From positions 372,001 to 436,000 of the forward strand of contig NZ_JABFHG010000003.1 in assembly GCF_013112485.1 (NCBI RefSeq): a DNA stretch of 64,000 bases, written 5' to 3'. The translations under genes and the position numbers were made by a program. The DNA comes from Roseicella sp. DB1501. Its GTDB lineage: Bacteria; Pseudomonadota; Alphaproteobacteria; Acetobacterales; Acetobacteraceae. Below are positions 34,342 through 43,015 of the stretch, in pieces (the first letter of the stretch is position 1; each line of letters starts with the position of its first letter). The notes below the pieces were generated by a model that had not been told where the DNA came from, did not search any database, and was given only the letters and a program-made list of their open reading frames with translations.

Positions 34342-34551
34342 ATGATGCGGATGGCGCTTGCGTCTTTCCTGGTCCTGGCCCTCGCGGCCTGCGGCCAGAG
34401 CCCCGGCGGCCGCGCGGTCTCGGGCGGGCTGCTGGGGGCCGGCGCTGGGGCCGGTGTCGGCGCCCTGACCGGGGGCAATGTCGGCACCGGCGCCCTGATC
34501 GGCGGCGGCATTGGGGCGGCCGGCGGTGCGCTGACGGCGCCGCGGCGGTAA
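34342..34551 (+). CDS. Small glycine-zipper lipoprotein
   Basis: The 69-residue product starts MMRMALASFLVLALAACGQS, a signal peptide ending in the lipobox LAAC with lipidated Cys17. The mature part is a Gly/Ala glycine-zipper segment (GLLGAGAGAGVGALTGGNVGTGALIGGGIGAAGG) that should insert in or span a membrane. GGAGGAAGG precedes the ATG at 34342; an alternative start at 34330 would spoil the signal peptide. Such small outer-membrane lipoproteins are common and mostly uncharacterised. It is followed four bases later by the proline-rich exported protein, so the two may form a unit. Confidence 0.8.
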   Translation: MMRMALASFLVLALAACGQSPGGRAVSGGLLGAGAGAGVGALTGGNVGTGALIGGGIGAAGGALTAPRR

Positions 34552-34555
34552 CAGC

Positions 34556-34948
34556 ATGCGGGTGGCGACGCGCCGCGGCCTGCTGCTCGGCCTGTCGGGG
34601 CTGGGCGGCGCCCTGCTCGGCGCGGCGAGCGCCTCGGCGCAGCCAGGCCCATCAATGGGCTCGCCACCGGGACCCTTCCCGCCCGGCCCGCATCCGCCCG
34701 GGCCACCCCGGCCTGGGCCGCCGCCGGGCCCGCCGCCCTTCCGGCCGCCGCCGCCCCGGCCGCCCGCGCCGCAGTCCTGGTGGTGGGAGAACCAGCGCCG
34801 CCGCCAGGAGTATGAGCGCTGGCGCGCCGCGGAATGGCGACGGCGCGAGCAACAGGCGCGCCGCCGGCATCAGCAGTGGCAGCGCGACAGCTGGCAGGAG
34901 CAGCGCGAGCGCGAGGCCTGGGCGCGACGGCAGCCCTGGTACCGTTGA
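34556..34948 (+). CDS. Exported proline-rich protein with a charged C-terminal helix
   Basis: The 130-residue protein has a signal peptide (RRGLLLGLSGLGGALLGAASASAQ, possibly Tat-like). A long Pro/Gly segment follows (residues 30-72, many PPGP repeats), then a Trp-rich WWWENQRRRQ region that is highly charged and probably helical. I recognise no family. The layout suggests an envelope protein that spans or reaches into the cell wall. It starts four bases after the glycine-zipper lipoprotein and has no strong ribosome-binding site of its own, so translational coupling is likely. Confidence 0.65.
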   Translation: MRVATRRGLLLGLSGLGGALLGAASASAQPGPSMGSPPGPFPPGPHPPGPPRPGPPPGPPPFRPPPPRPPAPQSWWWENQRRRQEYERWRAAEWRRREQQARRRHQQWQRDSWQEQREREAWARRQPWYR

Positions 34949-35024
34949 GGCGGGGCCGTTGCACCGCTAATGGCATACCGGTGGGCGGCCCGAGCTTCGC
35001 GCCCTGCCCTGGAGACCCTCGATG

Positions 35025-35354
35025 TTACCCGCCGGGCGTCCGGCCCGGCGGCGGGCGCAGCGGCTCGTAATCCTCGGTCTCGATATCGCGGCCGAACTGG
35101 CCCTTGTCCTCGGGCAGGGCGCCGCGCCCGCCCGTCGCCGGCGCCTCGTCGACCGGGGCGGGCATAGTGCCCTCCTCGCCGTCCCAGGGCGTGCCGTGCA
35201 GCATGTCGAGCGGCAGGGCCCGCTCGGCGGTGCAGGAGCAGACCACGCTCCCGTCGCCGAGCATGTTGGCCATGGTGACCTGATCGCAATGCGGGCAGCG
35301 CACGGCGTCGAGGCGGAGCTGTTCGGGGCGGTCCCCGGGGGCGCGGTCGCTCAT
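35025..35354 (-). CDS. Small hypothetical protein with a putative zinc ribbon
   Basis: This is a 109-residue protein. The pair RCPHCDQ and, eighteen residues later, VVCSCTAE could bind zinc through CxxC and CxC. The C-terminal half is acidic and Pro-rich (TPWDGEEGTMPAPVDEAPATGGRGALPEDKGQFGRDIETEDYEPL) and looks disordered. I cannot name a family. The start ATG at 35354 is the first in frame. It lies in line with the DUF3126 gene, 31 bases behind it on the same strand, and convergent with the proline-rich protein. The frame could be a chance open frame, but its amino-acid composition is more balanced than the shadow frames of this window. Confidence 0.6.
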   Translation of the reverse strand: MSDRAPGDRPEQLRLDAVRCPHCDQVTMANMLGDGSVVCSCTAERALPLDMLHGTPWDGEEGTMPAPVDEAPATGGRGALPEDKGQFGRDIETEDYEPLRPPPGRTPGG

Positions 35355-35385
35355 GCCGGCATGACGCCCGGGAGGCCGCCCGGGT

Positions 35386-35604
35386 TCAGTTGATCTGCGA
35401 CAGATCCTCGGAGAGCACGACGATCTGTACGGCGTAGGACACCTCGCCGTCCTCGGTGTCGCGATGCACGGTGCCGACGAACTCGCTCCCGACGAAGAGC
35501 TCGACCGAGGCGTTCTTGCGCTTCGGGGTCGAGAGCGTGATCCGCTCGTTGCCGAGTAGCCGGCGCAGATGGGCCTGCACGGCGGCGAGTTCGGCTGGGT
35601 TCAT
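35386..35604 (-). CDS. DUF3126 protein
   Basis: The 72-residue product starts MNPAELAAVQAHLRRLLGN, then KRKNASVELFVGSEFVGTVHRDTEDGEVSYAVQIVVLSEDL. This matches DUF3126, a very small family widespread in alphaproteobacteria. Function is unknown. Its length is typical and the pattern of alternating strands with a conserved EDGEVSY block is clear. The zinc-ribbon gene follows 31 bases later on the same strand and might be transcribed with it. Confidence 0.92.
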   Translation of the reverse strand: MNPAELAAVQAHLRRLLGNERITLSTPKRKNASVELFVGSEFVGTVHRDTEDGEVSYAVQIVVLSEDLSQIN

Positions 35605-35706
35605 GGCGCTGCGTCCTGCTTGAAACTGCGACCCATTAGCGGCGGGGCGCCCGCGGGGCTAGAGCCGATTGCGGCTGGACCGGGGCCAGCCATAGGGATG
35701 AATCGG

Positions 35707-35720
35707 CCCTGAAAACAACA
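35707..35720. repeat. Exact second copy of a 14-mer found at 4864-4877
   Basis: CCCTGAAAACAACA stands in the gap between bolA and DUF3126 and is identical to the copy at 4864-4877, also in a non-coding gap. In so GC-rich a genome an AT-leaning 14-mer found twice in gaps points to a dispersed intergenic element. A GGCTGG/CCAGCC hairpin lies about 35 bases away. Confidence 0.5.
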
Positions 35721-35760
35721 CTCTAGGGCGAATTGCCCTGGGGGACGCCGGCGGCGTGGC

Positions 35761-36042
35761 TCAGCCCTGGCCGGCCTCCTCCGGGGTCAGCAGCCGCAGG
35801 GAGAGGGCGTGCAGCCCGCCGCCGAACTCGGCTTCCAGCGCCGCATGCGCTGCCCGGGAGCGGGCAAGGCGGGACAGGCCGGCGAAGGCCGGGCTGACCG
35901 CGAGGACGGAGAAATGCGTCTCGCCTTCCGGCCGCGCCCCGGCATGGCCGGCATGCTGGCCGCTATCGTCCCGGACCTCCACCCGCGCCGGCGCGAAGGC
36001 GGCTTCGAGGGCCAGGCGGATGCGTTCGGACCGTGTCTGCAT
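35761..36042 (-). CDS. bolA: BolA-family protein
   Basis: The 93-residue protein has the BolA fold: a first helix (SERIRLALEAAFAPARVEVRDDS) with HAGHAG (the metal-ligand loop), then GETHFSVLAVSPAFAGLSRLARSRAAHAALEAEFGGGLHALSLRLLTPEE. BolA proteins pair with monothiol glutaredoxins to handle Fe-S clusters and influence cell shape. The ATG at 36042 gives the normal length; the frame is open 117 bases upstream without conservation. It is divergent from the J-domain gene, an arrangement frequent in alphaproteobacteria. Confidence 0.93.
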   Translation of the reverse strand: MQTRSERIRLALEAAFAPARVEVRDDSGQHAGHAGARPEGETHFSVLAVSPAFAGLSRLARSRAAHAALEAEFGGGLHALSLRLLTPEEAGQG

Positions 36043-36161
36043 GCCCGATATTTCAAGGGTTTCGGCGCGATCCGCAAGCGGTCGGACGGGCATGCCGGCG
36101 CCGTTCCGCGCGCTGGCGGCTTCGCCTTGCGCCCCCGGCGGCGCACGCCCATAAAGCACCG

Positions 36162-36773
36162 ATGCCCCCCCGCCGTGGCCAGAAACCCGAGCCCGACCCG
36201 GACCGGCCGCAGCGGCCCTGCGACGCTCCCGGTTGCGGGGAGGTGGGGGAATTTCGCGCGCCGCGCTCGCGATCCCGGCTGAACGAGTATCTCTGGTTCT
36301 GCCTGCCGCATGTGCGCGAGTACAATGCCGGCTGGGACTACTACAAGGGCATGGGCCCGGCCGAGATCGAGGCCAATCTCCGCAGCGACAGCGGCTGGCA
36401 GCGCCCGACCTGGCCGCTCGGCCGGCTCGGCGGCGCCGCCCGCTTCTCGCCGGACGCCCTGCGCGATCCGCTCGGGATCCTGCGGGAGACGCCGCTGCAC
36501 GCGCAGCGTCGGCCGGCCGCCGAGAAGCGCGAGGCGCCGCCTGAACTGCGGGCCGCGCTCGACGTTCTCGGCCTGGACTGGCCGGTCGATCCGCCGGCGC
36601 TCCGCGCCCGTTACAAGGAACTGGCGAAGCAGCTGCACCCGGACGTCAATGGCGGCGATCGCGGCGCGGAGGATCGCCTGAAGGACGTCAACCGTGCCTA
36701 CAGCCTGCTTCGGCAGCGTATCGGCAGTGGCCGCCCCGGCGCGCCGGCCGAGCCCGCCAGGGCGGCGCCCTGA
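36162..36773 (+). CDS. J-domain (DnaJ-like) protein with N-terminal Cys motif
   Basis: The 203-residue protein ends with a J domain (ALDVLGLDWPVDPPALRARYKELAKQLHPDVNGGDRGAEDRLKDVNRAYSLLR) in which HPD, the DnaK-stimulating tripeptide, is intact. The N-terminal part has PCDAPGCGEVGEFRAPRSR and YLWFCLPHVREYNAGWDYYKGM, forming a possible metal-binding Cys set; this form is well represented in alphaproteobacteria. It should act in the cytoplasm as a DnaK co-chaperone of unknown client. The start at 36162 opens the Arg/Pro-rich head. It is divergent from bolA and 153 bases from cobS, downstream on the same strand. Confidence 0.9.
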   Translation: MPPRRGQKPEPDPDRPQRPCDAPGCGEVGEFRAPRSRSRLNEYLWFCLPHVREYNAGWDYYKGMGPAEIEANLRSDSGWQRPTWPLGRLGGAARFSPDALRDPLGILRETPLHAQRRPAAEKREAPPELRAALDVLGLDWPVDPPALRARYKELAKQLHPDVNGGDRGAEDRLKDVNRAYSLLRQRIGSGRPGAPAEPARAAP

Positions 36774-36926
36774 CCAAGCAGGCCGGGATCGGGAGCGGAA
36801 TGTCCCCCCAGGGGCCGGCTTCGGCCCCGCCATCCGGCCGCCGGGCCGACGATTGGGAATTCGCCCCGGCCCGGGTAGCCTGCCACGCAGCCCTGGCCTA
36901 GTCTGCCCTCCAAGAACACTGAGCGG

Positions 36927-37943
36927 ATGCCGATGAACAAGGTCGCCACACTCGCCGAAATCCGACCCACTTCGGCGATCGACACCCCGGACACCACCGT
37001 GCAGGCGCGGGAGGCCTTCGGTCTCGATATCGACCTCGAGGTTCCGGCCTTCTCCATGCGCACCGAGCACGTGCCGGAGATCGACACCACCTACCGCTTC
37101 GACCGGGAGACGACGCTGGCGATCCTGGCCGGCTTCGCGCACAACCGGCGCGTCATGATCCAGGGCTATCACGGCACCGGCAAGTCGACGCATATCGAGC
37201 AGGTGGCGGCGCGGCTGAACTGGCCCTGCATCCGCGTCAACCTCGACAGCCACATCAGCCGCATCGACCTGATCGGCAAGGATGCGATCGTCCTCAAGGA
37301 CGGCAAGCAGGTGACGGAGTTCCGCGAGGGCATCCTGCCCTGGGCGCTGCAGCACCCCTGCGCCCTGGTCTTCGACGAGTACGATGCCGGCCGCCCGGAC
37401 GTGATGTTCGTCATCCAGCGCGTGCTGGAGGTCGAGGGCAAGCTGACCCTGCTCGACCAGAACAAGGTGATCCGGCCGCATCCGATGTTCCGCCTCTTCG
37501 CCACGGCGAACACGGTCGGGCTCGGCGACACGACGGGCCTCTATCACGGCACGCAGCAGATCAACCAGGGCCAGATGGACCGCTGGTCCATCGTCGCCAC
37601 GCTGAACTACCTGCCGCATGCGCAGGAGACCTCGATCGTGCTGGCGAAGATGGGCGCCGACCCGTCGGACGCGAAGATGAAGAAGCGGGTCGAGGCGATG
37701 GTGGCGCTCGCCGACCTGACGCGCGCCGGCTTCATCGCCGGCGACATCAGCACCGTCATGTCGCCGCGCACCGTCATCACCTGGGCCGAGAATGCGCGCA
37801 TCTTCGGCGATGTCGGCTTCGCTTTCCGGCTCACCTTCCTCAACAAGTGCGACGAGGCGGAGCGCAGCACGGTGGCCGAGTACTACCAGCGCTGCTTCAA
37901 CGAGGACCTGCCGACCGGCACGCTGCTGAAGAAGGCGGGCTGA
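36927..37943 (+). CDS. cobS: Cobaltochelatase AAA+ subunit CobS
   Basis: The 338-residue ATPase has Walker A ([10 protein letters not shown]), the Walker B region ([14 protein letters not shown]) and sensor 1 ([12 protein letters not shown]). The N-terminal segment ([24 protein letters not shown]) is typical of CobS. With CobT it forms the ring that drives cobalt insertion by CobN in aerobic cobalamin synthesis. No cobN gene is in the window. A GST gene begins at its stop codon (TGATG) and cobT follows that. A second ATG at 36933 is possible. No cobalamin riboswitch is visible upstream. Confidence 0.97.
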   Translation: MPMNKVATLAEIRPTSAIDTPDTTVQAREAFGLDIDLEVPAFSMRTEHVPEIDTTYRFDRETTLAILAGFAHNRRVMIQGYHGTGKSTHIEQVAARLNWPCIRVNLDSHISRIDLIGKDAIVLKDGKQVTEFREGILPWALQHPCALVFDEYDAGRPDVMFVIQRVLEVEGKLTLLDQNKVIRPHPMFRLFATANTVGLGDTTGLYHGTQQINQGQMDRWSIVATLNYLPHAQETSIVLAKMGADPSDAKMKKRVEAMVALADLTRAGFIAGDISTVMSPRTVITWAENARIFGDVGFAFRLTFLNKCDEAERSTVAEYYQRCFNEDLPTGTLLKKAG

Positions 37944-38590
37944 TGGCGGCAGCGCGCTTTCGCCTGCACCACGCGCCCCGCTCGCGATCGGGCCGGGCGC
38001 TGTGGATGCTGGAGGAGGCGGGCGCTGCCTACGACATCGCCCTGCACGACCTGGAGCAGGCGACGCAGAAGCAGCCCGGCTACCTGGCGCTGAACCCGGC
38101 CGGCAAGGTGCCGGCGCTCGAGGATCGCGGCTTGGCGGGCGACTGGCAGGGCGTGGTGGTGACCGAGAGCGCGGCGATCTGCGCCTATCTGGCCGATGCG
38201 CTGCCGGAGGCCGCCCTGGCGCCGCCGCCGGGCTCGCCCGGCCGTGCCGCCTATGCCGACTGGATGGCCTGGTGCCCGGGCGTGCTGGAGCCGGCGGCGG
38301 CCGACCTGGTCTTCCCGCGGGCCGCTCCGCCCCCGCCCCGGGCGCTCGGCTGGCCGCCCTTCCCCGAGACCCTGGCGCGGCTCGATGCGCCGCTCGGACG
38401 CGGGCCCTGGCTGCTCGGCGAGGGCTTCACCGCCGCGGATGTGCTGATCGGCTCGATGCTGCTCTGGCTCGATGGCTGGGGCAAGCTGGCCGAGGCGCCG
38501 GCATCGCTACGGCGCTACATGGCGGCGCTCGAGGCGCGGCCGGCGCGGCAGCGGGCCCTGGCCGCCGATGCCCGCGGGCCCGCCGCATGA
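37943..38590 (+). CDS. Glutathione S-transferase family protein
   Basis: The 215-residue protein has the N-terminal thioredoxin-like domain, with [39 protein letters not shown] and the Glu-Ser pair [14 protein letters not shown] that binds glutathione. An all-helical C-terminal domain contains [14 protein letters not shown], the capping box. It conjugates or carries glutathione for an unknown substrate. The ATG shares its A with the cobS stop, so it is inserted in the cobS-cobT operon. cobT begins 43 bases after its end. The link to cobalamin synthesis is positional only. Confidence 0.93.
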   Translation: MAAARFRLHHAPRSRSGRALWMLEEAGAAYDIALHDLEQATQKQPGYLALNPAGKVPALEDRGLAGDWQGVVVTESAAICAYLADALPEAALAPPPGSPGRAAYADWMAWCPGVLEPAAADLVFPRAAPPPPRALGWPPFPETLARLDAPLGRGPWLLGEGFTAADVLIGSMLLWLDGWGKLAEAPASLRRYMAALEARPARQRALAADARGPAA

Positions 38591-38633
38591 CATGGTGGAT
38601 GCGGACGGCGCTGGCCGTCCCGGAGCGAGTTGG

Positions 38634-40502
38634 ATGAGCAAGCAGGACCTGACCCGCCAGGAAGAGTTCAAGCGCGCCACCGCCGGCACGCTGCGCGCCA
38701 TCGCGCATGCGAATTCCGAGGTGCAGGTGGCCTTCCAGCCCGGCCCGGGCGGCGTCGCCGGCAAGCGCGTCCGCCTGCCGCTGCCGACCCGCACCCTGCC
38801 GCCCTCGGAGATGGCGAAGCTGCGCGGCGCCGCCGATGCCGCCGCGCTCCGCCTGCGGCACCATTCCGAGACGGTGCATACCGCCCGCCTGCCGGCGCGG
38901 CGCGAGGCCAAGGAGGTCTTCGACGCGCTCGAGGATGTCCGGGTCGAGGCGGTGGGCAGCCGGCACATGGCCGGCGTCGCCGCCAATCTCCGCGCCCGGC
39001 TCGCCGACCAGTGCGAGACCGAGGGCTATGACCGCATGACCCGCAAGGACCAGTTGCCGCTGCCCGCGGCGCTGTCCCTGCTGGCGCGCGAGCGCATCAG
39101 CGGCGAGCCGGCGCCCGAGGCGGCGCATCGCGTGCTCGATCTCTGGCGCGACACGCTCGGCGACCAGGCCGAGGCGGCGCTGGCCGAGATGGCCACGACC
39201 ACCGAGGACCAGGACGCCTTCGCCCGCGCCGCTCGCAAGCTGCTCACCGCGCTCGACCTGGCCGAGGCGGAGGTGGAGGCCGAGTCCGAGGACCAGGAGG
39301 ACGGCGAGGAGAGCGGCGAGCAATCCGCCCAGCAGGACCAGTCCGGCGAGGGCGAGGCGCAGTCGCAGGATCAGGAGAGCATGCTCGGCGCCCAGCCCGA
39401 GACCATGCAGGGCGAGGCCGCCGACGAGGAGGTGGAGGAGGCCGAGGAGGAGGGCGCCGCCGCCGAGGGCGACGACAAGCCCGGCGGCCCGCAGCAGCGC
39501 CGCGAGGTGCCGCAGACCGACGATGCCAGCCGCTACCACCCCTTCACCACCGCCTTCGACGAGGAGGTGCAGGCCGACGACCTCTGTGACCCGGAGGAGC
39601 TCGGCCGGCTGCGGCAGCAGCTCGACCAGCAGCTCTCCCACCTGCAGGGCGTCGTCTCCAAGCTCGCCAACCGGCTGCAGCGCCGGCTGCTGGCGCAGCA
39701 GCAACGCGCCTGGGAGTTCGACCTCGAGGAGGGGACGCTGGATGCGGCGCGGCTCGCCCGCATCGTCGCCAACCCGCTGCTGGCGCTGAGCTACAAGCGG
39801 GAGCGGGAGGCGGATTTCCGCGACACCGTCGTCACCCTGCTGATCGACAATTCCGGCTCCATGCGCGGACGGCCGATCACCGTCGCCGCCATGTGCAGCG
39901 ACATCCTGGCCCGCACGCTGGAGCGCTGCGCGGTGAAGACCGAGATCCTCGGCTTCACCACCCGCGCCTGGAAGGGCGGCCAGTCGCGCGAGAAATGGGT
40001 GCAGGAGGGCAAGCCGCGCAATCCGGGTCGGCTGAACGACCTGCGGCACGTCGTCTACAAGGCGGCCGACGCCCCCTGGCGGCGCGCGCGCAAGAATCTC
40101 GGCCTGATGCTGCGCGAGGGGCTGCTGAAGGAGAATATCGACGGCGAGGCGCTGGAATGGGCCTATAAGCGCCTGCGCGGCCGGCCGGAGCATCGCCGCA
40201 TCCTGATGGTGATCTCGGACGGCGCGCCGGTGGATGACAGCACCCTCTCGGTCAATCCGGGCAACTACCTGGAACGCCACCTGCGCAAGGTGATCGCCGA
40301 TATCGAGGGCCGTGGTGACGTGGAACTGATTGCCATCGGCATCGGACATGACGTAACCCGGTATTATCGGCGCGCCGTTACGATCGTGGACGCCGAGGAG
40401 CTGGGCGGGACCATGATGAAGAAGCTGGCCGAACTGTTCGACGAGGACGCTGCCGAGGCTTGGCAGCGGGCCGCGATGGAGCGCGCGCCGCTCGTCGCCT
40501 GA
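38634..40502 (+). CDS. cobT: Cobaltochelatase subunit CobT
   Basis: The 622-residue protein has an N-terminal domain ([23 protein letters not shown]), a highly acidic linker (residues 205-300, repeated EAE, EEDGE and [10 protein letters not shown]) and a C-terminal von Willebrand A domain. The MIDAS metal site is intact in [14 protein letters not shown] (DxSxS). The acidic linker is a CobT hallmark. With CobS it forms the ring that powers CobN. It lies 43 bases after the GST gene; no ribosome-binding site better than GAGCGAG precedes the ATG at 38634. The frame extends upstream within the GST gene without conservation. Confidence 0.96.
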   Translation: MSKQDLTRQEEFKRATAGTLRAIAHANSEVQVAFQPGPGGVAGKRVRLPLPTRTLPPSEMAKLRGAADAAALRLRHHSETVHTARLPARREAKEVFDALEDVRVEAVGSRHMAGVAANLRARLADQCETEGYDRMTRKDQLPLPAALSLLARERISGEPAPEAAHRVLDLWRDTLGDQAEAALAEMATTTEDQDAFARAARKLLTALDLAEAEVEAESEDQEDGEESGEQSAQQDQSGEGEAQSQDQESMLGAQPETMQGEAADEEVEEAEEEGAAAEGDDKPGGPQQRREVPQTDDASRYHPFTTAFDEEVQADDLCDPEELGRLRQQLDQQLSHLQGVVSKLANRLQRRLLAQQQRAWEFDLEEGTLDAARLARIVANPLLALSYKREREADFRDTVVTLLIDNSGSMRGRPITVAAMCSDILARTLERCAVKTEILGFTTRAWKGGQSREKWVQEGKPRNPGRLNDLRHVVYKAADAPWRRARKNLGLMLREGLLKENIDGEALEWAYKRLRGRPEHRRILMVISDGAPVDDSTLSVNPGNYLERHLRKVIADIEGRGDVELIAIGIGHDVTRYYRRAVTIVDAEELGGTMMKKLAELFDEDAAEAWQRAAMERAPLVA

Positions 40503-40511
40503 GTTTCCTGC

Positions 40512-41507
40512 ATGCCCTTTCCTCCCGACCGGCGCTGGCGGCGCCGGTCGCTGCTGGCGGCTGGCTTGGCCTCGCTGGCGCCCGCCGCCTGCGTGCTCGG
40601 CGGCCCGGCCTCGCCGGCCGATCTCGCGCCGGCCAGGCCGATCGCCATCGACCCGCTGCCGCCGGGCGGACCGCTGACGCTGCTGGGCGGGCTGCAGCTC
40701 GATGACGAGGCGATCGGCTTCGGCGGCCTCTCCGCGCTGCACCTCGATGCCGATCTGCGCATCACCGCCATCAGCGACCTCGCCTTCTGGATGACCGCCC
40801 GGCTCGACCTGCAGGATGGCCGGCCGGTCGGCCTCTCCGAGCTCTGGACCGGGCCGCTGCGCGACGGGGCCGGCCGGCCGCTGCGCCGCGGCTATGCCGG
40901 CGATGCGGAATCCCTCGCCCGGCTGCCGGATGGCGGCTGGCTGGTCGGCTTCGAGCGCTGGCACCGCATCCGCGCCTATCGCCGGCTCAGCGGGCCGGGC
41001 CTCTATGTCGAGCCGCCGCCCGGTCTGCAGCGGGCGAGCAACAATGGCGGGCTGGAATCCCTCGCCGTGCTGGCGGATGGCCGCTGGCTGGCGATCGCCG
41101 AGGCGCTGCCGCTGGAGGATGTGGAGGGCGCCACCCAGGCCTGGCTGGGCGGGCCCGGGCGGTGGATGGCGCTGGCCTACCGCCCCGCCGAGGGCTTCTA
41201 CCCGGCGGATGCGGCGCCGCTGCCCGATGGCGGGGCTCTGGTGCTGGAGCGCAGCTTCTCCATCCTCGGCGGCTTCGGCGGCCGGCTGGTGCGGCTCTCC
41301 GCTGCGGCGCTGCGCGAGGCGGTGCCGGTGACGGTGCTGCAGGGCGAGGAGATCCTCCGCATCGCCGCGCCCCTGCCAGCCGATAACTTCGAAGGCGTCA
41401 GCGCCGCGCGGGTCGGGGGACGGACCCTTGTCGCGCTGGTCTCGGACGACAACCAGTTCCCGTTGCAGCGGTCCCTATTGCTGCTCTTCGCCTTGAACGA
41501 AGGCTGA
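40512..41507 (+). CDS. Exported phytase-like esterase (PF13449 type)
   Basis: The 331-residue protein has a probable Tat or lipoprotein signal (RRRSLLAAGLASLAPAAC, Cys27 in AAC). The body is a beta-propeller typical of the esterase-like phytase family: FGGLSALHLDADLRITAISD, DAESLARLPDGGWLVGFERWHRI, NNGGLESLAVLADGRWLAIAE and PADNFEGVSAARVGGRTLVALVSDDN. Members hydrolyse phosphoesters or other esters outside the cytoplasm; the true substrate is unknown. It follows cobT by nine bases, so it may be read through from the cob operon, though no functional tie is evident. Confidence 0.88.
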   Translation: MPFPPDRRWRRRSLLAAGLASLAPAACVLGGPASPADLAPARPIAIDPLPPGGPLTLLGGLQLDDEAIGFGGLSALHLDADLRITAISDLAFWMTARLDLQDGRPVGLSELWTGPLRDGAGRPLRRGYAGDAESLARLPDGGWLVGFERWHRIRAYRRLSGPGLYVEPPPGLQRASNNGGLESLAVLADGRWLAIAEALPLEDVEGATQAWLGGPGRWMALAYRPAEGFYPADAAPLPDGGALVLERSFSILGGFGGRLVRLSAAALREAVPVTVLQGEEILRIAAPLPADNFEGVSAARVGGRTLVALVSDDNQFPLQRSLLLLFALNEG

Positions 41508-41781
41508 AAGCCGAAAATTTCGGCATAGACGCACATAATATAGGCTATAATTAGCTTGTGGCCTGTGATGGCCTGATAAATCACCATTGATCGCCGAAGC
41601 GGCATCTTGCTATGGCTCGCCTGCCGGCAGTGGCGCGGTCTCCCGCCCCGCTCGCCGCGCCTGGCGCCCGCCAAAGGCGGTGCGGCGCCATGCAGTGGAG
41701 GACCACGGGCCCTCCTGCACCTGACCTGCGGGCCAAAGGCGGCCCGCGCGCGGACATCAGGGTCCGCGGAGACCACCCAGC
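41508..41781 (+). promoter_or_regulatory. AT-richer leader of the nitrate cluster with a TATAAT box
   Basis: The gap between the phytase-like gene and narK is 274 bases. It contains an AT-rich segment (about 41510-41585) with a perfect -10 hexamer TATAAT at 41546-41551, but the -35 position is not TTGACA-like, so an activator may be needed. The inverted repeat GCCGAAA/TTTCGGC lies at 41510-41524 and the half-palindrome AATATAGGCTATAATT overlaps the -10. No NtrC or sigma-54 GG-N10-GC element is convincing. This is the likely promoter region for the operon starting at narK. Confidence 0.5.
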
Positions 41782-42993
41782 GTGAACAAGGGCTTCCTCC
41801 AGGCGGGTCACCTCCCGACCCTGATCGCGGCATTCCTCTATTTCGACGTCAGCTTCATGGTCTGGGTGCTGCTCGGCCCGCTCGCCGTGCAGATCGCCGC
41901 CGACCTGCATCTCTCGCCGGCGCAGAAGGGGCTGATGGTCGCGGTGCCGGTGCTGGCCGGGGCGCTGCTGCGGGTGGTCAACGGCGTGCTGGTCGACCGG
42001 ATCGGCCCGAAGCGCACCGGCGCCATCGGCCAGGTGATCGTCATCCTCGGCCTCCTCGCCGCCTGGTGGTTCGGCGTCTCCTCCTTCGCCCAGATCCTGC
42101 TCGTCGGCCTCGCCCTCGGCGTCGCCGGGGCGGCCTTCGCCGTGGCCCTGCCGCTCGCCTCCCGCTGGTATCCGCCGGAGCATCAGGGCACCGCGCTCGG
42201 CATCGCCGGCGCCGGCAACTCGGGCACCGTCTTCGCCGCGCTCTTCGCGCCGGGCCTTGCCCTGGCCTTCGGCTGGAACGCCGTGCTCGGCCTCGCCGCC
42301 CTGCCGCTCGTCGCCGTCTTCGTCGCCTATCTGGCGATGGCCAAGGATGCGCCGAACCGCCCGGCCGCCAAGTCGCTCGCCGAATACGCCGCCGTGCTTC
42401 GCAACCCGGATGCCTGGTGGTTCATGGTCTTCTACAGCGTCACCTTCGGCGGCTTCGTCGGCCTCGCCGCCTCGCTCACCATCTACTTCAACGACGTCTA
42501 CGGGCTGAGCCCGGTCATCGCCGGCTACTTCACCGCCGCCTGCGTCTTCGCCGGCTCCCTGGTGCGGCCGATCGGCGGCGCGCTGGCCGATCGCGTCGGC
42601 GGCGTCCGCTCGCTCTCGGTCATGTACGCGGTCGCCGCCATCGCGCTCGGCATCGTCAGCCTCGGCCTGCCGAGCGCCTGGCTGGCGCTGGCCGTCTTCG
42701 TCCCCGCCATGCTGGCCCTCGGTATGGGCAATGGCGCGGTCTTCCAGCTCGTGCCGCAGCGCTTCCGCGCCGAGATCGGCGTCATGACCGGCCTCGTCGG
42801 CATGACCGGCGGCATCGGCGGCTTCTGGCTCGCCTCCTCCCTCGGTCTCTCGAAGCAGTACACGGGCAGCTACCAGGCCGGCTTCCTGGTCTTCGCCGCC
42901 CTCGCCGCCCTCGCCCTGGTCGGCCTCACCGGCGTGAAGCGCCGCTGGCGCACCACCTGGGGCGCCGCCGCCGCCACCACCGCCCGCATCTGA
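41782..42993 (+). CDS. narK: Nitrate/nitrite transporter, NarK/NasA MFS family
   Basis: The 403-residue transporter has about twelve membrane helices. The nitrate signatures are present: GIAGAGNSGTVFAALFAP in helix 5 and GLVGMTGGIGGFWLAS in helix 11, plus the substrate arginine in PLASRWYPPEHQG. It is a single-domain NarK1/NasA-type porter for nitrate uptake. The start is GTG at 41782; the frame upstream lacks conservation. It is the first gene of a seven-gene run ending with a PP2C-kinase, spaced 22 bases from nirB, so cotranscription is likely. Confidence 0.95.
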   Translation: MNKGFLQAGHLPTLIAAFLYFDVSFMVWVLLGPLAVQIAADLHLSPAQKGLMVAVPVLAGALLRVVNGVLVDRIGPKRTGAIGQVIVILGLLAAWWFGVSSFAQILLVGLALGVAGAAFAVALPLASRWYPPEHQGTALGIAGAGNSGTVFAALFAPGLALAFGWNAVLGLAALPLVAVFVAYLAMAKDAPNRPAAKSLAEYAAVLRNPDAWWFMVFYSVTFGGFVGLAASLTIYFNDVYGLSPVIAGYFTAACVFAGSLVRPIGGALADRVGGVRSLSVMYAVAAIALGIVSLGLPSAWLALAVFVPAMLALGMGNGAVFQLVPQRFRAEIGVMTGLVGMTGGIGGFWLASSLGLSKQYTGSYQAGFLVFAALAALALVGLTGVKRRWRTTWGAAAATTARI

Positions 42994-43015
42994 CCCCGGC
43001 CCGGAGACGCTCGCC

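Noticed and set aside
36774-36926. Cobalamin riboswitch before cobS
   Set aside because: The 153-base gap shows no B12-box-like sequence or multi-stem fold that I can defend.
41508-41781. Sigma-54 promoter for the nitrate operon
   Set aside because: No GG-N10-GC element is convincing; a sigma-70-like TATAAT box is the better candidate.
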